Origin: Blasia pusilla
Lineage: Eukaryota > Marchantiophyta > Marchantiopsida > Blasiales
Assembly (NCBI GenBank): GCA_050084515.1
Contig: CM114273.1
Location: 9,920,001 to 9,984,000, forward strand
Reading direction: 5' to 3'
DNA: 64,000 bases
Part shown: one piece after another, positions 1-9,757 of the stretch
Layout of the letters: each line of letters starts with the position of its first letter
Numbering within the stretch: position 1 is the first letter of the stretch
Notes under the pieces: generated by a model
Databases searched by the model: none
Told to the model about the DNA's origin: nothing
Seen by the model: the letters and a program-made list of their open reading frames with translations, nothing else
Position numbers and translations under genes: made by a program

Positions 1-412
1 ACAACATTGTTACGAGCGTACGAAGTTGGAGTCGAAGCCGTATCTGCAGAGCTTGGAGTTGCAAACGTAGAGCTCGGAGCACTAGGAAGTTCTAGACCGT
101 CTACTTGGGAAACAGACGAATTCAGGGGCAGGCCGTAAACTGTGTATTGACCATTTTCCAGAGGTAGAAGATTCCATAATTTACGGTCTGAGGTCACTGG
201 CTGGACCGTCTCACCTACTATGTCTTCCGTACCGTCCATCCTAACATCTTTGGATACAAAGATGGTTCCAATTTGGAGAAGAAATCGAGCAGATGAGTAA
301 AATTTTCATCCTTTGCTATGAAAGACTCACGAGCTTGGGGTCGAATGATTTCTGATTGAGGAAGGGCCGCCAGGATGATCGCGCCACAAGTGAGCTTAAC
401 ATAATTATCCAT
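1..412 (-). pseudogene. MULE-1 transposase, N-terminal fragment
   Basis: The start is set at the ATG at 412-410 (MDNYVKLTCG), which matches the MDNNVKLTCG start of the MULE-2 copy at 36338. The coding sequence runs leftward out of the window, so only the non-catalytic N-terminus is visible. It contains the conserved EIIRPQARESFIA segment. Near position 290 MULE-1 has two extra bases relative to MULE-2, and its frame ends in a stop near 218. MULE-2 instead stays open to an in-frame TAG at 36132-36134, where MULE-1 has CAG. Combining the two copies shows that neither is intact. The gene is transcribed away from the methyltransferase gene, sharing the intergenic region at 413-1415. Confidence 0.6.
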
Positions 413-608
413 TCCAAGAAGATTCCAACGGGAGGAGGCGAGAATGAGAATGAGAATGAGAATTTTTAATTTATCTTGAATAGGAAATGATATACTCGAT
501 GATTTTTTGACAAGATGAATTCGGTGGGTGACATTGTCTGACACAATGGATCCAATTTTGTTGCAATATGTTACCGGATTTGGGAAGCAGAGGGTTGCGC
601 ATCACACT

Positions 609-1325
609 TGGAACCCGTCGGAGTCCTGGTAACTCAAAAATTACCCGAAGCTAACCGAAGCCTGCAATCCGTCGGCTTCGGACGGGTTGCACGCTTTTGC
701 CAAACATTGTCAAAGCGAGCAACCCGTCGCTCTCCAACGAGTTGCTTGCATACCGCTCCTTCTTTCCCGAAGATGCCGGAGGCGTGCAAACCGTCTGTTC
801 CCGACGAGTTCCGCGGGTGCCTCACATTTTTGCCCAAAGACGGCGAGGCGTGCAACCCGTCGCCCTCCAACGGATTGCGCAAGGGCCTCGCCTTGTGGTG
901 CAGCCAGCCGGACTCCGACGACTTGCACGGGAAGCCCGCGTTCTTAACCCTTGATGAGGGAAGCGTGCAATCCAATGGTCTCCGACGGATTGCCCAAGAT
1001 ACGTCCCGTTCTCGTCCCAAACACGGCGGAGGGGCGCAACATGTCGGTCTCCGACGGGTTGCGCGGGTACCTCGCGTTCTTTTCCGAAGACGACGGAGGC
1101 GCTCAACCCGTCGGTCTCCGACGGGTTGCTCGCGCACGTGGCGACGTACACAGGATGGCGGAGGCGCGCAACATGTCGGTCTCCGACGGGTTGCGCGGGT
1201 ACCTCGCGTTCTTTTCCGAAGACGACGGAGGCGCTCAACCCGTCGGTCTCCGACAGGTTGCTCGTGCACGTGGCGACGTACCTAGGATGGCAGAGGTGCG
1301 CAACCTGTCGGACTCCGATGGGTTG
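609..1325. repeat. Phased 25-bp palindrome array in the divergent promoter of MULE-1
   Basis: At least eleven variants of one palindrome begin at 665, 720, 787, 853, 901, 968, 1037, 1104, 1169, 1236 and 1301, with a weaker one near 609. The consensus arms are CAACCCGTCGGA and TCCGACGGGTTG around a single central base. The usual spacing is 65-69 bp. Because the array is GC-rich and almost stop-free, it creates long open frames on both strands that I do not regard as genes. Position between two divergent genes and immediately upstream of a TATA box suggests a protein-binding array for the transposase or the ParB-like protein. That function is inference. Confidence 0.85.
1037..1300. repeat. Two tandem copies of a 132-bp unit
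   Basis: Units 1037-1168 and 1169-1300 are nearly identical, and each contains two of the palindromes. MULE-2 has only one such unit, between the palindromes at 37031 and 37163, which are also 132 bp apart. The array therefore expands or contracts in whole-unit steps. Confidence 0.85.
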
Positions 1326-1415
1326 CCATTTTTCACGTCCGGACTTCCGTGACCTCCGGCACGTCGCCGTCGAAAGGACGACGGGACCCAACGGTCAGCC
1401 CAACGGCTAGAAAAG

Positions 1416-1423
1416 TATAAATA
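1416..1423 (+). promoter_or_regulatory. TATA box of the ParB-methyltransferase gene
   Basis: TATAAATA lies about 290 bp upstream of the ATG at 1716 and directly after the palindrome array. MULE-2 and MULE-3 have their inversion breakpoints at exactly the equivalent bases. Confidence 0.6.
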
Positions 1424-2930
1424 GGGCAGAAATCGCTCATTTCCGGTTTCTCATTTCGCGATCTTCATTCCTCACTCTCCCGCGCAGCAGCTGATCAGAT
1501 ACGAAGGGGCGTTTCACACGGCGACACATCGCGAGTCGATAGGAGGGAACGAGAGCGAGACGGTTCGACCGAACGACAACGAGACGGTTCGACTGAGCGA
1601 TCGCGGGACGATTCGAGCTACCCATCAAGGCGATTCGAGCTCCCCATCTCAACATAAGCAAGGCGACTGATCAAGGGATTCGTCGTGGATATAGGTGGAG
1701 GTATTTCCGGAAAAAATGACGAGGAAAAAATCACAAGCCAACAAGTCTGGGAGCTTCACTCCGAAGTCCATTAGGACTCCTGCGTCAGCATCTCCTGGGC
1801 CTCGTTCGGCGAATGAAATTAGGCAGCAGGAAATCGAGGAGCGGGAAAGGGAAGCGGAGATGCACAACCAAGTGCTTCTTGCGAGACGTGTTCAAGAGGC
1901 GCTAGATAAACAGAACGCAGAGGCTGAGACGTCGCAGGCCTTGAAGAAAAGGATCGCCGACGAAAAGAGAGAAAAGAAGCGTCTGGACACGTCGGTGAGG
2001 AGGGCAGAATTGGCTAAAGTGAGGAGGGAAAAAGCAATAGCCATTGACGATAGCCCTGCCCGTCCAACCGCAAGTGTTGAGATGCGGGAAATGTCCCCCA
2101 CGAAGTCCGGGGACACAATCAACATAGTGGAAACGCCAGAAGTTGAAATCGATGACGACGAGGTCATGAGGACCGCCAGCGTGGAGATGGTGGACATGGC
2201 CGAAGAAGCCGGAGAGCGGTCATTCTCGACTCCAAGCCCGGCGGAGGACATCGACCTATATCGGATCGACGAGTTCCCAGTCGATCTGCCAGCTTCTGTC
2301 TCAGACAAGTTAGCTGGTCAAGAAACCGACCCCATTTTCGAGCTGGTAAGAGAGGATCTGGGTTTTTTGAATTATGTGAATTGCAATTCATTGGGAATTC
2401 AGTGTAGCTTATTCATCTTGTCCCGGTTCTGACAGGTGGTAAAGCAGATGGCACTCATGGAGGGCCACAACGCCCCGAGGATTCCACTCTGCCGATTGTG
2501 GATAATGGAATACGTCCGCGAAATTCAGTCCGACGAGGACATCGCGAAGCTTAAACAATCGGCGGCGACAGCATCCTACGTCGACAACTTTCCTCCCTTC
2601 TATGTTCAGCCTTACGACGAGCATGGAGCCCAAGCTCTGGTTACGGAGGAGGACTTGGAAAAGCTCGACACATTTTGGAGGATGCGAGACCAGGATTTCA
2701 GAAGGCAAGTTGAGGGCACGGAATTCAGCCGGATGAGGAATCTGCATTTCTTCATCAGGGATGGAAATCACAAGTTCATGGCGTGGACCAAGTTTGCGGA
2801 GGAGCGGCCCAACTCATTGGAGGCACATTTCTGCGTGAAGGCAGTGGTCCTTCACCCATTTCCTCATCACATGGCGATGGTGGAGATGGCAATGCATGCC
2901 ATGAACACGTGAGTATCTTTAACACTTACG

Positions 2931-3519
2931 CAACTCGTCGGACTCCGACGAGTTGCTCGATTGATGAATGGGTTAGGTTTGTTTTTGCCGAAAGCAACTC
3001 GTCGGACTCCGACGGGTTGTTTGATTGACCACAGATTTAATTAGTTTTTGGCCCAAAGCAAACCGTTGGAGTCGGACGGGTTGCTCGACTCGCCGCCTTG
3101 TCAGGATGTTTTTTGAAGAATGCAACTCGTCGGACTCCGACGAGTTGTTCGACTGACTACAGGTTTAGAAGGTTTTTTCCCCAAAGCAACCCGTCGGAGT
3201 CCGACGGGTTGCTTGCCTCGAAACTATTTTTGGCCGAAATCAACCCGTCGGAGTCCGACGGGTTGCATTCGGAAGTTGGTTTCCCAAATTTCGCGTCAAA
3301 TTGCAAGTTTACATTCAATTACGCAACCTGTCGGACTCCGACGGGTTGCTATGTTCACGTTAGTATGTTCAGTTGCACAACCCGTCGGACTCCGACGGGT
3401 TGAAACCATGCATTAGCAAATCTGAATGCAATCCGTCGGACTCCGACGGGTTGCATCATTTAGCTCGTTGCTAGAATCCGACCTTGAGCTGTGACGACCC
3501 ATCGGAGTCCGACGGGTTG
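2931..3519. repeat. Intronic array of ten 25-bp palindromes, partly at exact 64-bp spacing
   Basis: The intron at 2909-3564 holds palindromes starting at 2931, 2995, 3059, 3123, 3187, 3241, 3324, 3378, 3429 and 3495. The first five are exactly 64 bp apart, with related but diverged 39-bp spacers. The same order and nearly the same spacings recur in the equivalent intron of MULE-3 (60389-60970). The array is therefore an inherited part of the element. Central bases vary (C or G), while the arms are largely kept. Confidence 0.9.
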
Positions 3520-5646
3520 CAGGAACCCATGTAATTTCCTGACCGGTTGAGTTTGGATGTGCAGGATTGTATCGGAGGGGAATGTCACCCACCACCGATC
3601 CGGATCGCGATCGGGTGAGGAAGGTGCTTACAACGCACCCGGGAGAGTACATGGGGTTCTTGGGCGATGCCCTTGTCAATCAGATGCTTGCAAAGGGTGC
3701 TCAGATTAAAAAGAAAACTTGGGCAAATAAGTTTATTTCCCAAGATGCAGCCGTAACCATCCTTTGCTGGTCGAAGATACAGCCGCCAAGAAAAGCGCCG
3801 TGACCGAGCCGAGCGGAGGGAGAAGGTATCAGGTGTGAGTGCGCCAAATTCATCCAAGCGCGAGATTCTGCAAAGAACGAAATACACGGGCGAGCAAGAT
3901 GCAGCGATACATCAGCATTCTCAACCCCGAACTTGGTCCGGAGTTCTACAAGGAGCTGAAGGCGATTATCAAGCGCCAGCGGAAAAGGGATGAAGATCCG
4001 TATGGTCGGATTGGGGAGAAAGTGTCCCTAGATCGCGTGCATCGGTTTGCGTTGTCCGGCATAAGCGAGTTTAGGAGGATCCGACTGATGAAAATCAGTC
4101 TCGAGGGCTCAGAGACCCAGAAGAGGGCGGCACACTATCCTCCGGGTGTTCTGGGACGCGTTGCGGAAAATGGTTGTTCTGGGACGCGTTGCGGGTTATC
4201 GAGAAGTCGGTGCTGGACGGTCTGGAAGCGGAGCTCAGAAGATTAGAGCCCATCCCGGATGAAGCAAACCTTGAAAGTTCTGGAGATTTCGAGGTTTGGC
4301 TCGACGACATCCGGGACAAGCCAACCAAAAACCCAGGATTCAAGACCATGTTCAAGGTTTGCATCCTCCCTCAGGCAGAGCTTGACGAAGAAGTAGAGGG
4401 GAACAAATGGGATCAAGCAAAGAAGAAGCGAGATCTACATGAGCAGATGGCCGATTCTGTTCGACTAAAAGCTGCCCAACGGATGGTCTTCAGGTACCTC
4501 ATCCAGTGTAAGAATGCAGGTACGTGGGGAAAATTACCGGTAGCCTTGAAATTGTGGGCTTCGTCGCCGGATGCAGAGACATTCTCCATGTACGACATGG
4601 AGATGGGGCAGCACATGTCCGATTGGGAGGTGGAGAATTGCCCCATTTGGCTCGACTTCAACGACCCTGAAGACATCACCGAAAAGGATTTACGAGTGCT
4701 TCATGATGCAGTGGCCTCAGGACAAGACGACATCCCCAATTTCGTCCACCAAGACTTCTTCGGAGGAGATGCGAAGAGCAGGCCCACGAGACACGAGTTG
4801 GCTTCCAAGGTCCCCTGACAACCAAAGACAAATCCACATGGTCTCAAAGGCAAGGCGAGGGGAGGGAAAAATTCAGAGGTCGAGTCTTCCCAAAGAGAGG
4901 CTGAAGATTCAAGGCCAGAGGCGGAATCGTCCGGGCGAGCGGGGAGAAGGTCCTCGGCGAAAAAAACCCCACCAGAGTTTGAGGTCATAGAGACCCCGAC
5001 AAGCCGTCCGCAGACTAGGGAGAAGCGGAAGCAAGAGGTGCCCGGGTTGTCCCAAGGAGAATACAGTCCATCATCCTTGGGAAGACACAGACAAACAACA
5101 ACCCGGACAAGCGTCCTCCTTCAGTTCACTCCTTTATTGGATGAGCTGAAGAGCTTCAGTTCTCAAGCGTTGACACCAGCCATTGAAAAATTGACAACGC
5201 TGGGACGGAAGCTCCAACGAAACGGGCACGCTGCTTGGACGGTGAATGGAGTGGTCAAAGAGGTTGCGGTGGATCTCTTGATCGCCGATCTGCCCTCGGG
5301 GTTGCGACTTTGGGGCGAGAATCCGTCGGACGAGGTACCTGAGTGGAATGTGCCGCTCTCTTATGACCAGATTGCGCTTTTGTTATCCTTTGCAGACGCC
5401 TATCTGAGTGACAGGGGCTTCTTCTTGGTGTTGACTCGAGGGAGCGAGGACAAGCTCTTCAACCTCCAGTGCGTCAAGAGGTCGCTAAAGTGGAGGACGG
5501 CGCAATCGTGGATCATCAAAAATGAGTACCCACTCCGATCCGCGACGAGTCAGATTCGGGTAAGGCTCAATTCCTGTACTATAATTTCAATTATATTTTA
5601 ATGATGTGTATAATGAGTGTTCATCTCCGTTTTTTTTGTCCGTGAG

Positions 5647-5972
5647 CAACCCGTCGGAAGGCGACGGGTTGCTGGCTTAGAGAAGCCCATGCTCGGCTGA
5701 GAGCAACCCGTCGGTTTCCGATGGGTTGCATCTTTCCCACATACACAGGGAAAACCGCGGTGTACCTGCAACCCGTCGGACTCCGACGGGTTGCAAGTAG
5801 TTTCTTTTGGTTTTTGGATGCAACCCGTCTGATAGCGACACGTTGCTCTCAGGCGAGCATGGGCTGCTCTAGGCCAGCAAACCGTCGCCTTCTGACGGGT
5901 TGCTCACGGACAAAAACAACAGGTGACGGGTTGGTCAGGGACTAAAACAACCCGTCGGACTCCGACATGTTG
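5647..5972. repeat. Second intronic palindrome array (six copies)
   Basis: Palindromes start at 5647, 5704, 5769, 5821, 5878 and 5948 inside the intron 5560-6051 that separates methyltransferase motif IV from motifs X and I. The arms are more mutated than in the first intron. Spacing is 52-70 bp. Confidence 0.85.
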
Positions 5973-6564
5973 ATCCAAAGTCAGTAATTGAAAATGTTCT
6001 CAAGCCGACTTCTTTAGTTGCTAACATTGTTTCCAACGTGCTTCTTTACAGATGGACCACTCCTACGTGTATTGCTTCGTTCGGCCCGAGCACAATTTCC
6101 AAGTGTTCAAGATCCAGGATCCTGTGGATCCATGCTCAGATGGGTACAGCTTAGATAGTTTGTACAATTCCCCCCCGGGAATTTACATGCAAGACAGTAC
6201 CTCACTTCTGGGAGGAAGGGAAAAGTCGCCAGCCTTGATGCAAACGCTCATCGAGCTCTGCTCAAGGCCAGGTGACTTGGTGTTTGACTTAGTGGGACTT
6301 TCAGGGGCAAGTATCAAAGGCGCCTGGCAGAGTGGCAGGAACATTCTCTGCCTCGAGGGAAGGCAGGAACTGTTTGACCTTTGCAAGGAGGCAAAGGAAG
6401 AATACGAAAGGCTCGTTGGGGCGTACAACTCTCCACCGAAGCCGAGAGCTCCGGTTCCAGAGCCACCCTTGGTAGTGACTCCATCGTCACTTCCAACGAT
6501 TCCAAAATTTGGGAGGGCAAGGCCGAAAGTAATTTTGCAAGAGCTCTCGGACGATGACGAGTGA

Positions 6565-8288
6565 GTTCAAAGAACTCAACGACCCAGCTTGATTGCAGCG
6601 TTTGGAGTAGGGAGTTTTTTGATGATGAGGCAAAAGATTTCATAGAATAGATCAAATGTACATTTCCGAGCTTTTTTCGGATGATATAAAGCAGAAGATT
6701 TTTTCGAACGATGGTGGTGCTTGTAAAAGTTTGCTGAACATTTTTTTTCTTTTCGAATGTGATCATCTATGTACTCTGCGGACTTCTATTTTGCAACCCG
6801 TCGGATTTCTCCTGCTTGCAACTTTTCACTTTTTGACCACTGCACCCTTTTTACCACTTCCAGGCAACCTGTCTGATTCCGACAGGTTGCCTGATCGGAC
6901 TCTTTCCCTGTTGGTCCAACTTAAGAGGCAATCTGGCGGGCTTCTTCCCTTGGCACCTTCCCCTCAACTCGTAAAGGCAGGCGTAGGCTTCTTTTCTTCT
7001 CTCAGATGTGTTGGATTCCTACTACCTGTGCGATTGCCTTAATGGTATTACCGGGGACGGAGCACATATTGATACTGGATGGGTGTTACATTGCAGAGCG
7101 TACAAGGTATACTGTCGAGGAAGGCGGTGGGACTCGAAACAGGTTACATGGGACCGTTATGGTGTACCTAGGGGGGGGCCAAGGCTCTCAAATTCGCCAA
7201 CATTTTCGATCCCCGTCTACAATCGGCCAGAGGAGCCACTTTTATCCCAAGACATTCCTTTGGTACTGTCACCGAGGAGAGTTAGGAGTAAATTTGTAGA
7301 TGACGAGGCTGAAGAAATCATAGACTAGGTGAAATGTACATTTCCGAGGTTCCTTCGGAGGTAATAAAGGACGAGATTTTTTCAACCCATAATGGTGTTT
7401 GTAAAAGTTTGCTGGAATATGTTTTTGGACTTGTGGATTGTGTTCTTTTAGTTACTCAGAATTACAATTCTGCAACCCGTATGATTCCGACGGGTTGCAA
7501 CTTTTTTCTTTTTGCCCACTGCAACTTTTTTACCATTTCCAGGCAACCTGTCGAATTCCGACAGGTTGACTACTTGAGTGATCGGACTCTATCCCGGTGA
7601 GACCAACTTCTGACGCATTGTGGCGGGCTTCTTGACTTTTGGCTCGTTCCCCTTCATTCGTCAAACCATTTGTAGGCTTCTTTTCTTGTCTAAGATGTGC
7701 AAGATTCCTACTACCTCTCAGATTGCCATTTCGGATTCCCAACCTGTTAGATCGTTGTGGGTGCAAGATGGAAGAAAATCACTTCTAAAAATCTTTCCTT
7801 TCTTATGGTGAGCTTTCTTACGGGTTGGGAGGGGTGCAGCTTCTCGATTTCTCAGCCTTAGGATCTGATGTGTTCACATTTCACAAAGTTGGTCTTGAGC
7901 AGACACCAGTCATAACCAACAGAAAGTTGGTTATGGGGAAATTTAGGGGAGGCCATGATGCAGGCAACAATCCCTGCAAAAAGAGAGGTTGGCATCCGGG
8001 TGGTCCTCCAACAAAAATACCAAGGGCACTGATTTTTGTTGACCGAGACAGGGAATGTTAAGAAACTTAGGCTCACATGGAGAGTGATGGAAAAATGTTT
8101 AGGGTGGTCTTATGATGTGTCCTTTTTTCTCGCCCCCAGGAAAGAGGAGGTTTTTTTAGGGCCAAATGTGGACCACTAAATACTCTCTTCTAAAGATTTC
8201 CTGAATTTGAAAGCAAACAAAAATTTCAAATATGTCAAAAAGTTTTGAAGAGAGGAGGCGGATTTGGCCTCTTTTTTTGAAGAGAGAC
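6565..8288 (+). other. 3' region of MULE-1 with a diverged ~690-bp direct duplication
   Basis: Segments ~6595-7035 and ~7285-7735 are diverged direct copies. Both contain the string GTACATTTCCGAG, an A/T-rich stretch, palindromes near 6795 and 6865 (copy 1) and near 7471 and 7543 (copy 2), and a following splice-acceptor-like CTCAG or CTAAG before ATGTG. An open stretch at 7008-7328 ends in SKFVDDEAEEIID and a stop. Copy 1 has the related FFDDEAKDFIE before its stop, so this could be an old terminal exon. No function is recognised. A second open stretch at 7825-8061 is also unassigned. Confidence 0.45.
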
Positions 8289-8333
8289 TCTCCTCTCTTC
8301 CTCTCTTCCTCTCCTCTCTTACTCTCTCCTGCC
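8289..8333. repeat. Right terminal inverted repeat of MULE-1
   Basis: The reverse complement begins GGCAGGAGAGAGTAAGAG and continues as GA-rich sequence. It aligns with the left ends of MULE-2 (32551) and MULE-4 (43264), which read (G)GAGG(T/C)GCGGTAAGAGG. The low complexity weakens the alignment, but the TAAGAG anchor and the relative position support it. Confidence 0.55.
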
Positions 8334-8609
8334 AGAATACCAGCCCCCGCTAGGGTGCTAGGGTCCGGATTTCCTCCTAGTGGAGGGTGGATGTGGTTCG
8401 ATATACTGATGTAGATTCATGAGTGGAGTCTTAGGCCAGGTGAGCCATTTTTATTACTCAAATTTTTGTTGTGGGATCTCCGTGTATACATGTGAGTTTG
8501 TTTCCTTTATGGATGGATTGACACGTGTGTTAGGAAGATCGGAGTTGTGTGGCCAACGGTGTGTGTTGTGTAGCGATGTGTATGCGCACGACAAAGGGCA
8601 CACAGCCTC

Positions 8610-9465
8610 GTGCTATTTTAGTTAAGTTTGCTGATCAAACTCAACCAAATATCACTATGGCTAACAAGGCCATTCTCAAAGGAAGGAGGATATGGTTGGA
8701 TCTCAATCTCACACCTCTACAAGTTGAAGCTAGGAGGAAGGAGCTTGCAAAAGTCAAAGAGGCTCAAGAGGCAGGTTTTCTTGCGTTTCTTTGAGACGGA
8801 CATCATCAATATAGTGAAGACTTGGGAATATGAGAGCACTACCACTGAAGAGATGCAAGGGTTTACTTTGGTGGGAATGACATGGAACACAAGAAGGCAA
8901 CGGATGGGAAGGGGTTATCGCGGTATTGCTCTTTCATCAGGTTTCAATTTCTGCCTATAATCTCGAGCCTATAATACATCTAGAAGATCGCGATATCGGG
9001 GACCAATATCACTGGTTATGTCTGGATTTGGTTGGGGGATCTTATTATTATGTGGTAGTGTATATGTTCTTTTGCACCACTCTCTATGCCTATCTACTCA
9101 ATGCACGCTTGCAACCGGAGTCAACCATTTCATCTACTTATTGGGGATGTTCTCAAACATCAAAGGAAAGGTGAAGTCTTTCTAGTTGGGGATTTCAATG
9201 CTCGCACACATACTACTCAATTTACCCAATTCAGTGACTCCTTGACTTCTCCTTTCCTCAAAGAACCAAATGATAGTTTATGGTCTAGAATCTCTTCAGA
9301 TCTTTTAACTAGTCCTTTGAAAGAGCATTTTTTAACCTTTGGAGCCACTTGTAATTTGAAAGTTCTTAATGGGACCTCTCGTTTTCCCAACTCTCACTCC
9401 AATACATGCTTCTCCCCTACTGGCGGTGCTAGCACCATCGACTCTCTTCTCTCCTCACCTTGTTT
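8610..9465 (+). mobile_element. LINE (L1-like) ORF2 endonuclease fragment
   Basis: Interrupted frames spell an apurinic endonuclease-like region of a plant L1-type LINE. In order these are a basic lead-in (KGRRIWLDLNLTPLQVEARR), a segment with a GRGYRGIAL match to the usual GRGxSGVA box, the catalytic-type VGDFNARTH, and a segment with NTCFSPTGGASTIDSL that matches the usual T-C-F-x-x-x-G-x-S-x-x-D block. No reverse transcriptase follows, because the element stops where gypsy-B1 begins. It is a truncated, frameshifted fragment. The 276 bp before it (8334-8609) hold a short copy of the repeat end GTGTATGCGCACGACA, also seen at 47097-47112, and nothing else I recognise. Confidence 0.7.
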
Positions 9466-9757
9466 GTTGGGCATGTGGTGAAGCTCATCATCAATGAGAT
9501 CGCACTCGTCACAGTAGTGGATGCATGCCTTAGCATGGAGAAGGACATGGGTATGTACTACTGGTATGATCATTGTCAACGATATGGTCATACACGTGCA
9601 CAATGTTCCAGCCTACACCTTGAGTTACGCCTCGACCGAGGGCCAGAGAGGGCACCAGAGCGAGTTTTTGGTGCAGGTGCGCCTGGAGGTCGTGCACTAG
9701 GTGGTCTCGTTGGGGGACGATATGGTGCGCCTGCTCCCCTCGAAGGTCATTCTCTAG

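Larger units (their letters stand above)
1716..6564 (+). pseudogene. ParB-like domain plus beta-class DNA N4/N6-methyltransferase-like protein (MULE-1 copy, frameshifted)
   Basis: Exons read as 1716-2345, 2436-2908, 3565-5559 and 6052-6564, with GT-AG introns, for a protein of about 1,200 residues. The ATG at 1716 (MTRKKSQANKSG) agrees with MULE-3. Residues ~30-120 are a charged probable coiled coil, followed by an acidic linker. Exon 2 holds a ParB/Srx-like core with FFIRDGNHKFMAW. Exon 3 is a helical region and then the start of a methyltransferase domain, with a motif IV-like LLIADLPSGL where (D/N/S)PP(Y/F) is usual. Exon 4 gives motif X (SPALMQTLIELCSRPGD) and motif I (VFDLVGLSGASIKGAW, compare D-P-F-x-G-S-G-T-T). 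Motif IV before X and I is beta-class order. Both catalytic motifs deviate, so activity is uncertain. Frameshifts are visible near 3597, 3780, 4150-4200 (with a 24-bp duplication) and 4810. Confidence 0.7.
1..8333. mobile_element. MULE-1: Mutator-like transposon with divergent transposase and ParB-methyltransferase genes (left part outside window)
   Basis: This is the most complete copy of a two-gene DNA transposon. The window opens inside the minus-strand transposase gene. Positions 1-600 match 35931-36600 in MULE-2, where the transposase gene is seen in full. A divergent promoter packed with palindromes follows, then the plus-strand ParB-methyltransferase gene, then a GA/CT-rich terminal repeat at 8289-8333. 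That repeat is the inverted counterpart of the left ends at 32551 and 43264. Class: the transposase has a WRKY-GCM1-type finger and, in MULE-4, a SWIM finger. Both are hallmarks of Mutator-like transposases. Both genes in this copy carry frameshifts, so the copy is probably dead. The target-site duplication cannot be tested because the left end is not in view. Confidence 0.75.

Noticed and set aside
608-1285. Long overlapping open frames on both strands (225 and 211 codons)
   Set aside because: They arise because the GC-rich palindrome array lacks stops. Their translations are just the repeat read in different frames, and the region is the divergent promoter.
2931-3519. CRISPR-like array (25-bp repeats, ~39-bp spacers)
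   Set aside because: The spacers are related to one another, the repeats lie inside a spliced intron of a plant-type mobile element, the palindrome occurs in many other places, and there are no cas genes.
1716-6564. Bacterial or phage contamination, suggested by ParB plus methyltransferase
   Set aside because: The gene has GT-AG introns, a TATA box, a eukaryotic transposase partner and several diverged copies embedded in plant retrotransposons.
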